64,000 nt of DNA. Source: Coriobacteriia bacterium. Its GTDB lineage: Bacteria; Actinomycetota; Coriobacteriia; Anaerosomatales; PALSA-660. The stretch spans positions 1 through 64,000 of the forward strand of contig JAUSAU010000086.1 of assembly GCA_030652345.1 (NCBI GenBank), given 5' to 3'. The position numbers and the translations under genes are program-made. Below are positions 26,087 through 36,152 of the stretch, in pieces; the stretch's first letter is position 1, and every line of letters begins with the position of its first letter. A model generated the notes under the pieces. The model ran no database searches and had not been told where the DNA came from. It saw only the letters and a program-made list of their open reading frames with translations.

Positions 26087-27320
26087 GCGCTGAAGTGCGC
26101 GTATTGGCACGCCGGGGTGACCGAGAGCGGGTGTATGCCCATGCGGCGAGGATGATTGCCGTGATAAGTGCCGTCGCAGATCCGGTGAGCCATGGCCACG
26201 AACGCGCCAGGCCGCCCGGTTCGGGTGCCGTGACACCCGGGATCCGGATGATCTGCACGCGCGCGTTGCCCGAATCCGCGACATAGACGCGACCCTCCGG
26301 ATCGGTCGCGACGCCGGCAGGGTAGGCGAAACGCCCCTCGGCCGCGCCGTAGCCGCCGGCGGCGGCGACCTGCCGTCCCGTGCTGTCGAAGACCCGGACC
26401 GCGTGCGCCGAAGAGTCCACGACGGCGATGTAGCCCTTCGGGAGCGGAGCAGCCCCCCTCGGGAGCCCCGTGAGCTTCACCGACCTGACGAGGCGGGCCT
26501 CACCGTCAAGGTAGAGGAGTCGACCGTTGTTGCTGTCCGCGACCACCAGACCGTGACTCGTGGGCACCAACCCGTTCGGGAACGCCAGTCGCCGCCCTGA
26601 GCGTCCGATCGGCAGCCCGTCGCCCTGGCTTCCTTGACGGACGCCGGTCGGCGAGAAGACGGCTATCCGTTGATCGGAATCGACATCGGCGACGTACAGG
26701 CGGCCATCGGTACCGAATGCGAGGGCCAGCGGCTTCCACGGCCGCTTCGTATCCTGCGGTGCAGCGCCGTTCCCCTGCGGGAGGACCTCACCGATGCGCT
26801 CTCCGTCTGTGGAGAAGACGAGGACCTTCTGGAGGCCACGGTCGCTGACATAGAGTCGCCCGTCGACCGGACCGACTGCGACATAGACCGGTGTCTTGAG
26901 ATCGCCCGCACCGATCGTCGCGACCCGGCCACCCTCGCGGGTGAAGGACATCACGACACCGAGCGCCGGATCCGCGACGTAGACCCTGTCTCCGGACACC
27001 GCTATGCCCGTCGGCTGACGGAGGGCCCCAGCGCCTGTCGGGGCGATCGAACGGATCACCACCGGTGCCCGGACCCGGGTCGAGGCGGTCGGATCCGGAG
27101 GAGGCGTCACACCCTCGCGCCAGGCGATGGCGGCCATACCGGCCGCCAGAAGCACGAAGACGATCGCGACGCCGAGCGGCCAGCGCTCACGGAGACGACG
27201 CGAACGACCCGCACGCTCTTCCCTGCGGCGCTGGCGGCGGCGTTCCTCGGCGCGCTCCAGCGCCGAGGAACGCTCCTTCGCGGCTTCGTCGTTCGTATCC
27301 GGCGACCCGTCAGGCGTCAT
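26082..27320 (-). CDS. membrane-anchored NHL-repeat beta-propeller protein
   Basis: The 412-residue protein has a highly charged cytoplasmic N-terminus (about 45 residues), one membrane segment (LGVAIVFVLLAAGMAAIAW), about six NHL repeats (LRQPTGIAVSGDRVYVADPA, FAYPAGVATDPEGRVYVADS) and a second membrane segment near the C-terminus (LTGSATALITAIILAAWAY). The propeller is therefore held outside between two anchors. It is a paralogue of the protein at 36.5-38.1 kb. Both sit next to multihaem cytochrome genes, which suggests a scaffold or maturation role in the cytochrome system. The function is not established. Confidence 0.75.
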   Translation of the reverse strand: MTPDGSPDTNDEAAKERSSALERAEERRRQRRREERAGRSRRLRERWPLGVAIVFVLLAAGMAAIAWREGVTPPPDPTASTRVRAPVVIRSIAPTGAGALRQPTGIAVSGDRVYVADPALGVVMSFTREGGRVATIGAGDLKTPVYVAVGPVDGRLYVSDRGLQKVLVFSTDGERIGEVLPQGNGAAPQDTKRPWKPLALAFGTDGRLYVADVDSDQRIAVFSPTGVRQGSQGDGLPIGRSGRRLAFPNGLVPTSHGLVVADSNNGRLLYLDGEARLVRSVKLTGLPRGAAPLPKGYIAVVDSSAHAVRVFDSTGRQVAAAGGYGAAEGRFAYPAGVATDPEGRVYVADSGNARVQIIRIPGVTAPEPGGLARSWPWLTGSATALITAIILAAWAYTRSRSPRRANTRTSAL

Positions 27321-27321
27321 G

Positions 27322-28152
27322 TCACTTGATCAACTGGCCGGCCACCGCGGTCAGCGTCGCCTTGAGGCCGGCGGGCTTGAGGTCGCTGGCGGATGCCTCG
27401 ACGGCGATGACGACCGGGCCCTCGTTCCATGCAGCGACACCGAAGCGGCGTCCGTCGGTCCCGAAGTAGATGGAGCGGCCCTTGACGGTGAGGGTCGATG
27501 CGGCGACCGGATACGCGGCCTGGATCTTCTCCGCTATCGCCTTGCGGGCGTACGCGGCGGTCTTGTACTGCTCGACGACGATCATGAGGTAGTCGGCCGC
27601 GCCTCCCTGGGGGGTGTACTCGCGCGACAGCTGGAGGGAGTCGGCCAGCATCGGCCTGCTCGTGAAGCCGGACAGCTTGTCCGGCACCCACCCGGCGAGG
27701 TTGGCGATGGGGCCGATCGGAGTCTGCCCCTCGCCGCCGCCGGCGTTCCCGCCGCCCGTTCCCGTCGCCTTGTCGGCGACGGGCTTCTTGCCGGCATCGA
27801 TGGCCGCGAGCTGCTGCCCGGCCTGCTTGAAGAGGGGCTCGATGGCGGTGACCTGGGCCAGCTTCGCTCGTGCGGCCTTCAGATCCCCGGATGCGATGGC
27901 CGTCTGCGCCTCCGAATAGAGGGCCTCGAGGCGCTTGTGCCGGTCGCAGGTCACGATCGTCTCGACGATCGTGTACTTGGCGGCCTGATCTGCGGGGACG
28001 TCGACCACCTTGACGGTGTTCTTGACGACCTCTCCGTACGTGCACACGATGCGCTCGCCACTCTCCACCCGGACGGTGGGCTGCTGGCATCCCGAGACAG
28101 CGAGGGCGAGCGCGAGCAGGGCGGCCAAGGCGATGGCGCGAAGGTTGGACAT
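27322..28152 (-). CDS. lipoprotein of unknown function
   Basis: The ATG at 28152 has GGAGG 9 nt upstream; a GTG at 28158 overlapping the previous stop is an alternative. The 276-residue product has a lipobox (LALAVSGCQQ), a helical region resembling a short TPR or coiled coil (LYSEAQTAIASGDLKAARAK), a Gly-rich linker, and a C-terminal domain of about 130 residues (LAGWVPDKLSGFTSRPMLAD onward) without a recognised family. It lies between the polytopic membrane protein and the NHL protein, 1 nt from the latter, so these three form an operon. Confidence 0.65.
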   Translation of the reverse strand: MSNLRAIALAALLALALAVSGCQQPTVRVESGERIVCTYGEVVKNTVKVVDVPADQAAKYTIVETIVTCDRHKRLEALYSEAQTAIASGDLKAARAKLAQVTAIEPLFKQAGQQLAAIDAGKKPVADKATGTGGGNAGGGEGQTPIGPIANLAGWVPDKLSGFTSRPMLADSLQLSREYTPQGGAADYLMIVVEQYKTAAYARKAIAEKIQAAYPVAASTLTVKGRSIYFGTDGRRFGVAAWNEGPVVIAVEASASDLKPAGLKATLTAVAGQLIK

Positions 28153-28154
28153 CG

Positions 28155-29579
28155 TCACGAGCCTCCGATCTCGGACCGGTGCGCTTGCGCGCTCCGCGTC
28201 CGGTTGCGGGTCACGATCACGGCCAGCGAACCGACCGCGACCAACACGACCGCGGCCAGAGCGGGGACGTTGAGGATCCTCTCGAACACGATGGTCGCAT
28301 ATTCCGTGCCGTAGTCCTGCTGAATGTCCGGCGGGATCCAGGAGACGAGCACATGCGTCGGCACATCAAGGAGGGCCGGCCACGCGATCGCAGCGGCCAG
28401 GAGAACCCCCGCATCGATGGCCGGGCCACGGTCGAGCACCACACTGATCAGCAGAACCGCAAGCGCGACCGCCGCCAAGACGCCGACGGACTCCGTGCCG
28501 GGGAGGACCCACGCGACCGAGAAGGCGCCACCGGTCGATCGTTGTGCTGTGACGACCGCATCGATCGCGGGGAGCGCGAGGCCGACGATCGCCAGCGCCA
28601 GAGGAAGCGCGGAGAGGCCGATGACTGCCCGCCGAGGCACAGCGGCTTCCTCGGTGCCCCCGCCGCGCAGGAAGCGCGTGGCCCCCGCTGCCGCCAGCAA
28701 CGCCCCTGCGCCGACGCCGGCGAGGATCATCGGCTGAGGGCCGGCGGCGCCGATCATCTGCTCGAACCAGGTCAGCGCGGATACGAGGATCGGGGCCACG
28801 GCCATGCAGCCGGCGGCCGCTGCCGCTCCCTCCGAGGCCGTCACACTTGTCCACGCGACGATGAGGAGACCCCAGGTCAGCCCGACCACCGCGAGCGTGA
28901 CCGGTTGCTCGCCGAGAACGGCGATGCTCCGGCCCACACCGCCCGCGAACATGAATGCGAGCGCGCACGCAGCGGACGTCACGCCGCCGATGGCCAGCGC
29001 CCCTGAGGAGCGTCCTTCCCGGGCTGCGGAGACCAGCAACAGCCCACCCGCGACGAAGGCGACACCGGCGGCGAGTATCCCCATCTCCATCGACACGAAC
29101 TTCACGAGCGGCGAGAACGAAGACGGGCGTTCCCAGTTCGCGAGGATCCCCACGGAGCCGACCAGGATCGCGGCGGTAGCCGCGAGGCCGCGGGTGGCTC
29201 GGGGCAGGTCCCGAGAGCGCACCGCGCCGTAGATCGCGACGACACCGAGGACTGCCGCCCAGCCGGCGGTCGTCCAGAACACCAGGACCGAACCGGAGGG
29301 CGCGTCAGAGAGTCTGTTCGAGGCCACGAGGGCGGGCGCTGCGAAGATGCAGAGAGCGCCACCGAGCGCCGCCTGCAGCCGAGCACTCGCCGAGAGGGCC
29401 CCGGCGGCGACGATCGGACGCCCGGCGGCCACCAGACAGACCACACAGGCGCCGAGAGCGTACGCGAACGTCAGGGCGGGGGCGTACGTCCTCCCGGCGA
29501 CCACGCCGACCAGACCGGCGTGCACCGCGAACGCGATCATCAGCGTGAGCGGCATCGCATAGCGCCGGATCGCAGCCAC
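28155..29579 (-). CDS. polytopic membrane protein of unknown function
   Basis: A GTG at 29579 with GGGAGG 5 nt upstream is favoured over ATG 29609, which lacks a ribosome site. The product of about 474 residues has roughly 12-13 hydrophobic helices (for example LMIAFAVHAGLVGVVAG, LAAVALAVLLISVVLD, ALAAVVLVAVGSLAVIV). Some sequence lies outside the membrane near the C-terminus (SWIPPDIQQDYGTEYA). No family is recognised. Its position between the formate dehydrogenase operon and the NHL/cytochrome genes suggests a role in the same respiratory or assembly system. Confidence 0.6.
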   Translation of the reverse strand: MAAIRRYAMPLTLMIAFAVHAGLVGVVAGRTYAPALTFAYALGACVVCLVAAGRPIVAAGALSASARLQAALGGALCIFAAPALVASNRLSDAPSGSVLVFWTTAGWAAVLGVVAIYGAVRSRDLPRATRGLAATAAILVGSVGILANWERPSSFSPLVKFVSMEMGILAAGVAFVAGGLLLVSAAREGRSSGALAIGGVTSAACALAFMFAGGVGRSIAVLGEQPVTLAVVGLTWGLLIVAWTSVTASEGAAAAAGCMAVAPILVSALTWFEQMIGAAGPQPMILAGVGAGALLAAAGATRFLRGGGTEEAAVPRRAVIGLSALPLALAIVGLALPAIDAVVTAQRSTGGAFSVAWVLPGTESVGVLAAVALAVLLISVVLDRGPAIDAGVLLAAAIAWPALLDVPTHVLVSWIPPDIQQDYGTEYATIVFERILNVPALAAVVLVAVGSLAVIVTRNRTRSAQAHRSEIGGS

Positions 29580-29640
29580 CGGACCCTCCCCTCGAGCCGT
29601 CGCCTTCATATGGTGAACCGGCAGACCGAACCATACATGA

Positions 29641-29674
29641 CGGAGGGCCGGGAGATCTCTCTCCCGGCCCTCCG
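29641..29674 (-). terminator. strong hairpin after the formate dehydrogenase-cytochrome operon
   Basis: A 15-bp perfect stem (29641-29655 with 29660-29674, arm CGGAGGGCCGGGAGA) closes a 4-nt loop. It lies about 55 nt after the hexahaem cytochrome stop. There is no T-run, so it may be a terminator or an mRNA-stabilising element. Confidence 0.6.
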
Positions 29675-29727
29675 AGTCGTACCTGGAGACCAGCACCGCT
29701 CCGACAAGCGGCTTGTGCCTCCCCCGA

Positions 29728-30951
29728 CTACTTGTTGTGACACGCCTCGCACACGCCGCGGTTGTTCATCTTGAGCAGCGCGCTGTCGTTCGTCGGATCG
29801 ACGCCGCCGGAACCGGAGTTCGGAGCGGGATCGAGCGAACTGGCGACGTTGGCGTACCCCGTCATGACCGTGGAAGCACCATGTGCGTTGTGACAGGTCA
29901 GGCAGTCGATCCAGTCGGACTGGCTGTTGGCGACGGTGCCGGCCTCGGCGACGTCATGCGCCAGCGGCAACGGGCTGGTGGTGATCACCAGGGAACGAGC
30001 ACCCTGGTAGTTCGTCAGCGGCACGTTGACCGGATGGCGATGACGAGTCCCGTAGCCATAGCCGTCACCGGCGTTGTAGGAACTGGTCTTGCTCGCGTAC
30101 ACGGTGTGACAACCAACGCACCAGCCGACCATACCCTTGCTGGCGTCGCCACCCGGAGCCTTGGCGTACTGGGCCGAGGTGTAGTTCGGGATGTACGCAC
30201 CGTACTGGGTGTGGAGACGGAACCCTGCGGTCGGATAGCCGACCTCAGCCGAGATCACGTACGGGAACGGATCCGGATCCAGCTCGGTTCCGCCGCTGTA
30301 CCCGCCGACGGGGACTCCATAGACCTTGTCCTTGAGGATGCGGTAGTTGGTCGAACCGTGAGGATCGTGGCAGCTGCCACAGTCCATCGCGATCTTCGCG
30401 CCACCGCCCAGGAACGACACGGCGTTGACGTTGCCCGAGGCCTCGAGGACCGAGGCGGAGCCGAAGGCGCCACCGCCCCATGCCTGCCACTTGCCGTCGG
30501 TGCCGTCGTACCAGTAGGTGTGGGTCGAGGAGACGAGATTGCCGTCACCGTCGTACTGACCGGGGCCCTGTGCGCCCGCGGGATCGAAGCGGCCGAACGC
30601 GCCGCCGAGCAGCTTGCCGCCGCCGGTGGAGCCATTGACGATCGTGGAGCCCTCGAAGATACCGTCGACGACGTTGGTGTCGCCGCCCTGGGCGCCGGCG
30701 TCATGGCAGACGAGGCAGAACTGGTCGAGTCGTGTCGCCGTGGAGAGCAGGAGTGCGGAGTGCTGCACATTGCTCGAGTCGGTCCACGTGATCGAGCTCG
30801 GTGCCGTATGCGCCCGGTGACAACCGGCGCATGCCTCGGTGTTGGCGATATAGCCACCGTGCGGGCCGGCGTTCGCGAATGCGAGCGTCGGGACCGCCAC
30901 GACGACCAGAGCAACCAGCACCGTGAGGGCAAGAATGTAGGTCTTCTTCAC
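29728..30951 (-). CDS. OmcS-like secreted hexahaem cytochrome
   Basis: A GTG at 30951 (GGGGAGG 10 nt upstream) starts a 407-residue protein with a signal peptide (ILALTVLVALVVVAVPTLAF). Six CXXCH motifs lie at 41-45, 79-83, 191-195, 278-282, 350-354 and 401-405. Their order, the spacing of the later haems, local sequence (CGSCHDPHG, WCVGCH, CLTCHNAHGAS) and a last haem almost at the C-terminus match my memory of Geobacter OmcS, which polymerises into extracellular nanowires. At least eight further histidines could be distal ligands. Only 2 nt separate it from the formate dehydrogenase beta gene, so it is probably an electron acceptor for that enzyme. Filament formation is inference. Confidence 0.72.
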   Translation of the reverse strand: MKKTYILALTVLVALVVVAVPTLAFANAGPHGGYIANTEACAGCHRAHTAPSSITWTDSSNVQHSALLLSTATRLDQFCLVCHDAGAQGGDTNVVDGIFEGSTIVNGSTGGGKLLGGAFGRFDPAGAQGPGQYDGDGNLVSSTHTYWYDGTDGKWQAWGGGAFGSASVLEASGNVNAVSFLGGGAKIAMDCGSCHDPHGSTNYRILKDKVYGVPVGGYSGGTELDPDPFPYVISAEVGYPTAGFRLHTQYGAYIPNYTSAQYAKAPGGDASKGMVGWCVGCHTVYASKTSSYNAGDGYGYGTRHRHPVNVPLTNYQGARSLVITTSPLPLAHDVAEAGTVANSQSDWIDCLTCHNAHGASTVMTGYANVASSLDPAPNSGSGGVDPTNDSALLKMNNRGVCEACHNK

Positions 30952-30953
30952 GG

Positions 30954-31805
30954 CTACTGAACCTCCCCTGCGGACGCGGCTTCTTCTGCGACCTTAGCAC
31001 GACGAGCCGCAAGAGCGAGCAAACCACCGACGACGAGCGTCGGGGCCAGCGCCGCCTTAGCGAACGGGCTGTTCGCAAGGCTGGCCACCATCGGCGTGAT
31101 GTGGTCTTCCACGAACGGGTCGGCCTTCGGCGGTGCGATCTGATTGAACTTCTTGCTCGCCCAGAACATGGCACCGTCGCCCATGACCGTCACATAACCC
31201 TCAGTGGTTATCTTGGTCATGATGGCGTCCCGCGTGTCGTAGACCATCGCGTTCGCCGGGCACGTGAACACGCATGCCGGCTGGTGCGCCTTCTCGGCGA
31301 CGGCGGTGATCTCCGGACCCTTCGCCTTGGTCGGCAGGTCGCCGCCGAGACCATCGAGTCCGAGCCCGGCACGCCCGTGACACAGCGTGCACTTCGTAGC
31401 CTTCGGCGTGGTGTAGGCATCCGAGCCTATGCCGATCTTCGGGTACCCACCGCGCTGGCAGTCCCAGCGGCACTGCTGTGCGCACTTGGGATCCGACGGA
31501 TTGCACAGCGCCGCATCGATGTAGACCGCGCCGCTCGCAGCGTCCTTCTTGATCGCCTTGAACGGGCAGCGGACCGCACACGGAGGGCTGACGCAATGCC
31601 AGCAGCTGAAGCGCACGAAGGGACCGTTGTCCGAGCGCTTCTGCGACTTGATGACCACACGCTGGTTCGAGTCGAGCTTCGCGTGCGGCAGGTCGTTCGC
31701 AGGAACGATGCCCTTCATCTTCCACGTGCGCTTGCAGGAGATGACACAGCCGTTGCACCGCATACACTTGTCGATCTCTTGGAGAATCGCCATCTGGTTC
31801 GCCAT
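30954..31805 (-). CDS. fdnH: formate dehydrogenase iron-sulfur (beta) subunit
   Basis: The 283-residue protein (ATG after GGGAGG) has four [4Fe-4S] binding regions typical of FdnH/FdoH (CMRCNGCVISC, CWHCVSPPCAVRCP, CNPSDPKCAQQCRWDC, CTLCHGRAG with later ACVFTCP). A C-terminal membrane helix (LAPTLVVGGLLALAARR) anchors the complex. It passes electrons from the exported alpha subunit. No gamma (cytochrome b) subunit adjoins it. The cytochrome b at 43.2 kb or the co-transcribed hexahaem protein could take the electrons. Confidence 0.88.
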   Translation of the reverse strand: MANQMAILQEIDKCMRCNGCVISCKRTWKMKGIVPANDLPHAKLDSNQRVVIKSQKRSDNGPFVRFSCWHCVSPPCAVRCPFKAIKKDAASGAVYIDAALCNPSDPKCAQQCRWDCQRGGYPKIGIGSDAYTTPKATKCTLCHGRAGLGLDGLGGDLPTKAKGPEITAVAEKAHQPACVFTCPANAMVYDTRDAIMTKITTEGYVTVMGDGAMFWASKKFNQIAPPKADPFVEDHITPMVASLANSPFAKAALAPTLVVGGLLALAARRAKVAEEAASAGEVQ

Positions 31806-31819
31806 TTATGCCACCTCCC

Positions 31820-34800
31820 TTACAGCTTCACGATCTTGCACAGACAGGCCTTGTACTCAGGGATGGTGGTGTTCGCATCCCATGCGTCGATCGTCAGGTC
31901 GTTGGCGCGAGAGCCGGTGGAGAGGCCGCGATCGCCCCAGTGCCACGGGATCGCGACGACGCCGGTCGCGACACGCTGCGTCGACTGGAGGCCCGAGCCG
32001 ACGCGCGCCCGGAAGCCGTGCGCCCAACCGGTGTTGCCCGGCGTGTGCGCTTCCTGATCAGTCGTCGAGTTCGAACGAGCGGTGATGACGTTGACCCAGT
32101 CGCCTTCGACGATGCCGGCCTTGCGCGCGTCGACCGAGTTGATCTCGATCCACGGCACCGGCTCCGCCTCGACGTTCCACGAGTTGTTGCGGGTGATGGG
32201 GCCGCCCTGGAAGTGCTCGACGCACCGGATGGTGGTCAGCACCAGCGGGTAGTCCGCGAACACGCCGCGCGGGGAGCGACCGTCGGTCTTGACCAGTGAG
32301 GAGCCCTTCGACGTGTTGTAGCCGAAGCTGGTCACCAGATTCGCCTTGCCGTCGACACCGTCGCGCGGCGACTCGTACGGCTCGGTGTGCGCCGGGAAGC
32401 GCCCGCCGGAGACGTGAGGAGTGGCAGCCATCTCGGTGTTGGGAAGGTCGTTGAGCGTGTTGTAGGCACGATAGACGGCCGACCACTCGGCGAGCGTGTT
32501 GGCGTTCGTGACGAACATGCGGGCCATGAGGCCTGCCGCCACGAAGTTGTCCGAGACGTCGTTCGGGACCTCGTTGTTGTTGTACTGGACACGACGGTTG
32601 AGCAGCCACGCCCATCCCCAACGGGGGAAGTTGCGGGCATTGCCCTGGTAGACGCTGTTGCGGCTCTTCGCGCGGTTCGAGACCATCCAGCGCAGTTCCT
32701 GGACCGGCACGGTCGCCGTCAGGACAGGCTGGACGTTGGTCTTGTTCGCTGCGACAGAGTAGCCCGACGCGACGCCGGCGCCTGAGTAGATCCAGATGGT
32801 GCCGCCGTCATTCGTCGTACCGCTGTTGAGGTCCAGCGGACGTGCCATCTCCCAGAACATGCGGTCGGCCACGAACTCCGAACCGGTCAGGGTGTTGCCG
32901 TCATTGTCCGTGCCCGTGAGGGCCTCGAACGATGTGACGCCGTTCCATCCGGCACCACCGGCGATCGGGCTGCCGTACTTGCCGTAGAGGACCGGCCACA
33001 CCTCAGCACCGGCACCGCCGTTGTAGAGGGGATGCGTGCTGGGCAGCGTGCCCCAGACGGCCTTGATGTGGCTGAAGCAGCCGGCGCCGTCGAGCGCCTT
33101 GGCGAAGCGGAGCAGCAGTTCGAGATCGGACTTGCTGTTGCCCTTGGGGGCCGTGGCCTTCTCGCGCCACTGGATCCAACGGCCCGAGCTGGCGACCGAA
33201 CCGGCTTCCTCGACGTATGAGCACGCCGGGATCAGGTAGGTCACGCCGTCCGTCAGCGCGCCGCCGAGGACCGTCTTGCGCTCGCACTCCGCGGTCTCGT
33301 TCGCGAACATGTCGACGCAGACGAGCACGTCGAGGTTCTTGAACGCGTCACGGACGGCCGACTGGTTCGGCTCGGTGATGCAGGGGTTCTGGCCCCAGAC
33401 GACGCAGCCCTTGATCGACCCGCTGATCATGTTGCGGAAGGCGTCGATGTGCTGGTACCCGTTGCCCTTCGGCCACAGGCTGTACAGCTTGTCCATGACG
33501 ACGTCGTAGCTGTAGCTGACGTGGACGACCGCACCATCCGGGATGGTGCTGGCGGCCGTACGCGCTACGGTGCCGGTGAGCGTGTCGAGCGTGTAGTGCG
33601 TGTTGAGCGTGTACGTGGTCGTGTCGGTGACGTCCTTGACGACCACTGCAGGCGTCGTGAGGATCCGGCTGTTGGCCAGAGCCGTCGGCGTCGTGCCGTT
33701 GAGCGTGATGGCTTCCGACAGGACAGGCGTGCCGGCTGTCGACGAGGTGTCGCCGAACCACTCGCGCGTCATGTTGTAGAAACCGCGCTGCTGCAGGCCC
33801 AGATCAGGCGGCGAGTACGCGGAGCGGTTCGTGTAGATCACGGAGCCCGGGGTGTTGGGGTCCGTACCGAGCTTCACGCGGTTACCGAACAGTGCGTTCG
33901 AGTAGGTCGCGTAGGCGGTGCCGACGCCCGGGTTGCCCGAGTAGGCCGGGATCAGGTCGTAGAGCACGCCCATGTCGGTCGAGCCCTGGACGTTGTGGAT
34001 GCCGCGCAGGGCGTTGATGCCGCCGCCCGGACGTCCCATGTTGCCCAGCATCGACTGCAGGACCGCGTACGAACGGACGTTCTGCGAGCCCTTGGTGTGC
34101 TGCGTGGCGCCCATGGCGTACAGGAGCGTCGTGGCACGATAGGTCGAGGTCTCGACGTTCGTGGCGCCGGTGCCCATGGCCGCGACGTAGTTGGCGTCAG
34201 CCATGCGCGAGTTGTCGATGAGCGCCTGGGCGACCGCGATGATCTCTGACTGCAGGCAGCCACATACGTCGGCCGTCGTCGCGAGATCGTACGGCGCGAC
34301 ATGCGCCTTGAGCTTGTCGTAGACAGAGCCCGCGTCGCGGATGTCGTTCATGACGTGCAGCATGTTGCTGAACGTGTAGTTCACGCCGCCGTCCGGACCC
34401 GTGACGAACTTGACGCGCGCATAGTCGTCGCACTTGTAGCCGTAGGTGACGTAGACCGTCGAGCCGGTGGGGATGGAGCTCCCCGTGGTGCGGACGATCG
34501 TGCCGGCGAGTGCGTTGACCGTGTAGTCGCTCGCCGGATAGGCGGTGCCTCCGGCCGTGGCGGCGACGACAACGCCGGACTTGATGGCGATGTGCTTCAG
34601 CGCGGACGCGGTCGTACCGGTGAGAACGACGGCCTCGTCAGTGGCTGTGGCCGGGTCGTTGAGCTTGATGCGCGAGTCCGTGTACTTCGGCCAGCCGCGG
34701 GTCGCGGAGAAGCCGGGGGCCGCGCCGCCGTCATATGTGGCGCCGGTGAAACACGCTGCGTTGAGCGTCCGCAGGACGCCCGTGTCATCGATCATCGTGC

Positions 34801-35959
34801 GTCCGAAGCTCGTCGCACCGGCAACCGAACCGTTGTGCCAGTTGAAGAAGGCTGTCGCGGCGGTCGCGTTGTAGGGCGTGGTGGCTTCGAAGTCCGCGAA
34901 GATCCAGCGCAGGAGACCGTTCATGAACGCGATGTCGGTCCCGGGGCGGATCCGGACGTAGAGGTCGCCGGGGCGGCCCTCGGTCTGGAGCGCGGTGCGC
35001 GTCTTGCGGGGGTCCACGACGATGAGCCTGGCGTTACGGTTGAACTTCACCGGGTTGCCGAGATCGTCGTAGTGGATGTCGTAGCGGGCGTTGTTGATGT
35101 GCGCCATGCACGCCGGGTGGTTCTCGGCGGGGTTGCAGCCGATGGCGAGGACCAGGCTCGAGTTACCGATGTCCGCCCAGTGGTTCGTCATCGATCCTCG
35201 TCCGAATGTGCGGCCAAGACCGGCCACTGTGGACGAGTGTCATATACGGGCCTGATGTTCGACACAGCTCGTGCCGAAGTCCGCGATGATCTTGCGATAG
35301 ACGTAGTTCGCCTCGTTGTTGATGTGCGACGAACCGAAGAACTGGACGCCCTTCGAGTTGCTGTCTGCGGTGAGGCCCGGGGTCGGAACCGCGCCGCGTG
35401 CGGTATAGAGAGCGGCGGCGGCCTCGGTCAGCGCAACGCTGAGCTTCATGCGGGTCCACGTGCCGTTGCCGACACGCTTGTAGGCGATCCCGCCATCGGG
35501 ATCGGCCTCCTCGGCGCCCGCACCGGGTGCCACATACTCGAACATCGAGCGCGTCGCGTCCGGATACGCTCCACCGAAGACCTTGCCGGTGAAGTTCGCA
35601 TCGCCGGGCGCGCCCGCGACACCGAGGCGGCGCAGGTTGGTCGCCAGCTGGAACGCACCGGCGCCCTTGGCGCACAGACCGCCGCGGCTGGTCGGCGACT
35701 CGGAATCACCGTAGACGTCGTACACGCGGCCGGTGACGTTCCCGACCGCGACCTTCTGGCCACACTGCGCCGAACAATACGGACAGGTGGTGATCTTTGT
35801 CACGATAGACGTGTCGTCCCCCTCGGGGGTAATCGCCATCGCGGGTGCCGGCATGAGATCCATGCCGATTCCCACAGCGGTCGCACTCGCGGCGCTGACC
35901 TTCAAGAAGTCACGCCGTGAGAGTTCGAACCGCCCGGGGTCCTTGTCTCTCTCTCCCAT
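31820..35959 (-). CDS. fdnG: selenocysteine formate dehydrogenase alpha subunit, Tat-exported
   Basis: One 1379-residue polypeptide when the in-frame UGA at 35242-35240 is read as Sec240. Flanking residues CVEHQARI-Sec-HSSTVAGLGRTFG are the catalytic motif of FdnG-type enzymes. The N-terminus has a Tat signal (SRRDFLKVSAA). A [4Fe-4S] motif follows (CPYCSAQC...GGLCAKG), then the molybdopterin/tungstopterin domains. It oxidises formate to CO2 outside the membrane. It is some 360 residues longer than E. coli FdnG. Two mutually similar inserts of about 75 residues (roughly 434-509 and 747-819) share GTT..AL...VVV and a GT-RT-S-IP-G-V-V-Y pattern. An automatic annotation would split it into two genes at the UGA. 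Confidence 0.92.
35210..35242 (-). promoter_or_regulatory. bacterial SECIS element of formate dehydrogenase
   Basis: Twelve nucleotides after the UGA, GUGGCC (35227-35222) pairs with GGCCGC (35215-35210) around the loop GGUCUU. The GGUCU loop is the same as in the E. coli formate dehydrogenase SECIS elements and its distance from the UGA is similar. Confidence 0.8.
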
Positions 35960-36083
35960 TCTTCTTCCCTCTCCTGGATGTGCAGGTCAGGATCGGACCA
36001 ATCCGATGTCCCGTCTGCTTCGGGTCGTGCCCGGCCGTCGGCCTGTCAGGTGCTCCTTCCGCTTCGGCCCCGACTGACGGGTG

Positions 36084-36138
36084 AAAACAAAAGACCGCGG
36101 CAGCTCACGCACGAGGCGTGTCGACTGTCCTGCGGTCT
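36084..36138 (-). terminator. intrinsic terminator in the formate dehydrogenase leader
   Basis: On the minus strand AGACCGC (36138-36132) pairs with GCGGTCT (36098-36092), extended inward by GG/CC and CAG/CTG pairs. It is followed at once by TTTTGTTTT (36092-36084 region). It lies between the structured RNA and the gene start at 35959, about 125 nt upstream of it, as expected for an attenuator. Confidence 0.75.
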
Positions 36139-36152
36139 CTGTATCCGTATAT

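Noticed and set aside
35228..35242. Frameshift or pseudogene in formate dehydrogenase
   Set aside because: Both parts are in the same frame, and the stop is UGA at the known selenocysteine position with a SECIS hairpin after it.
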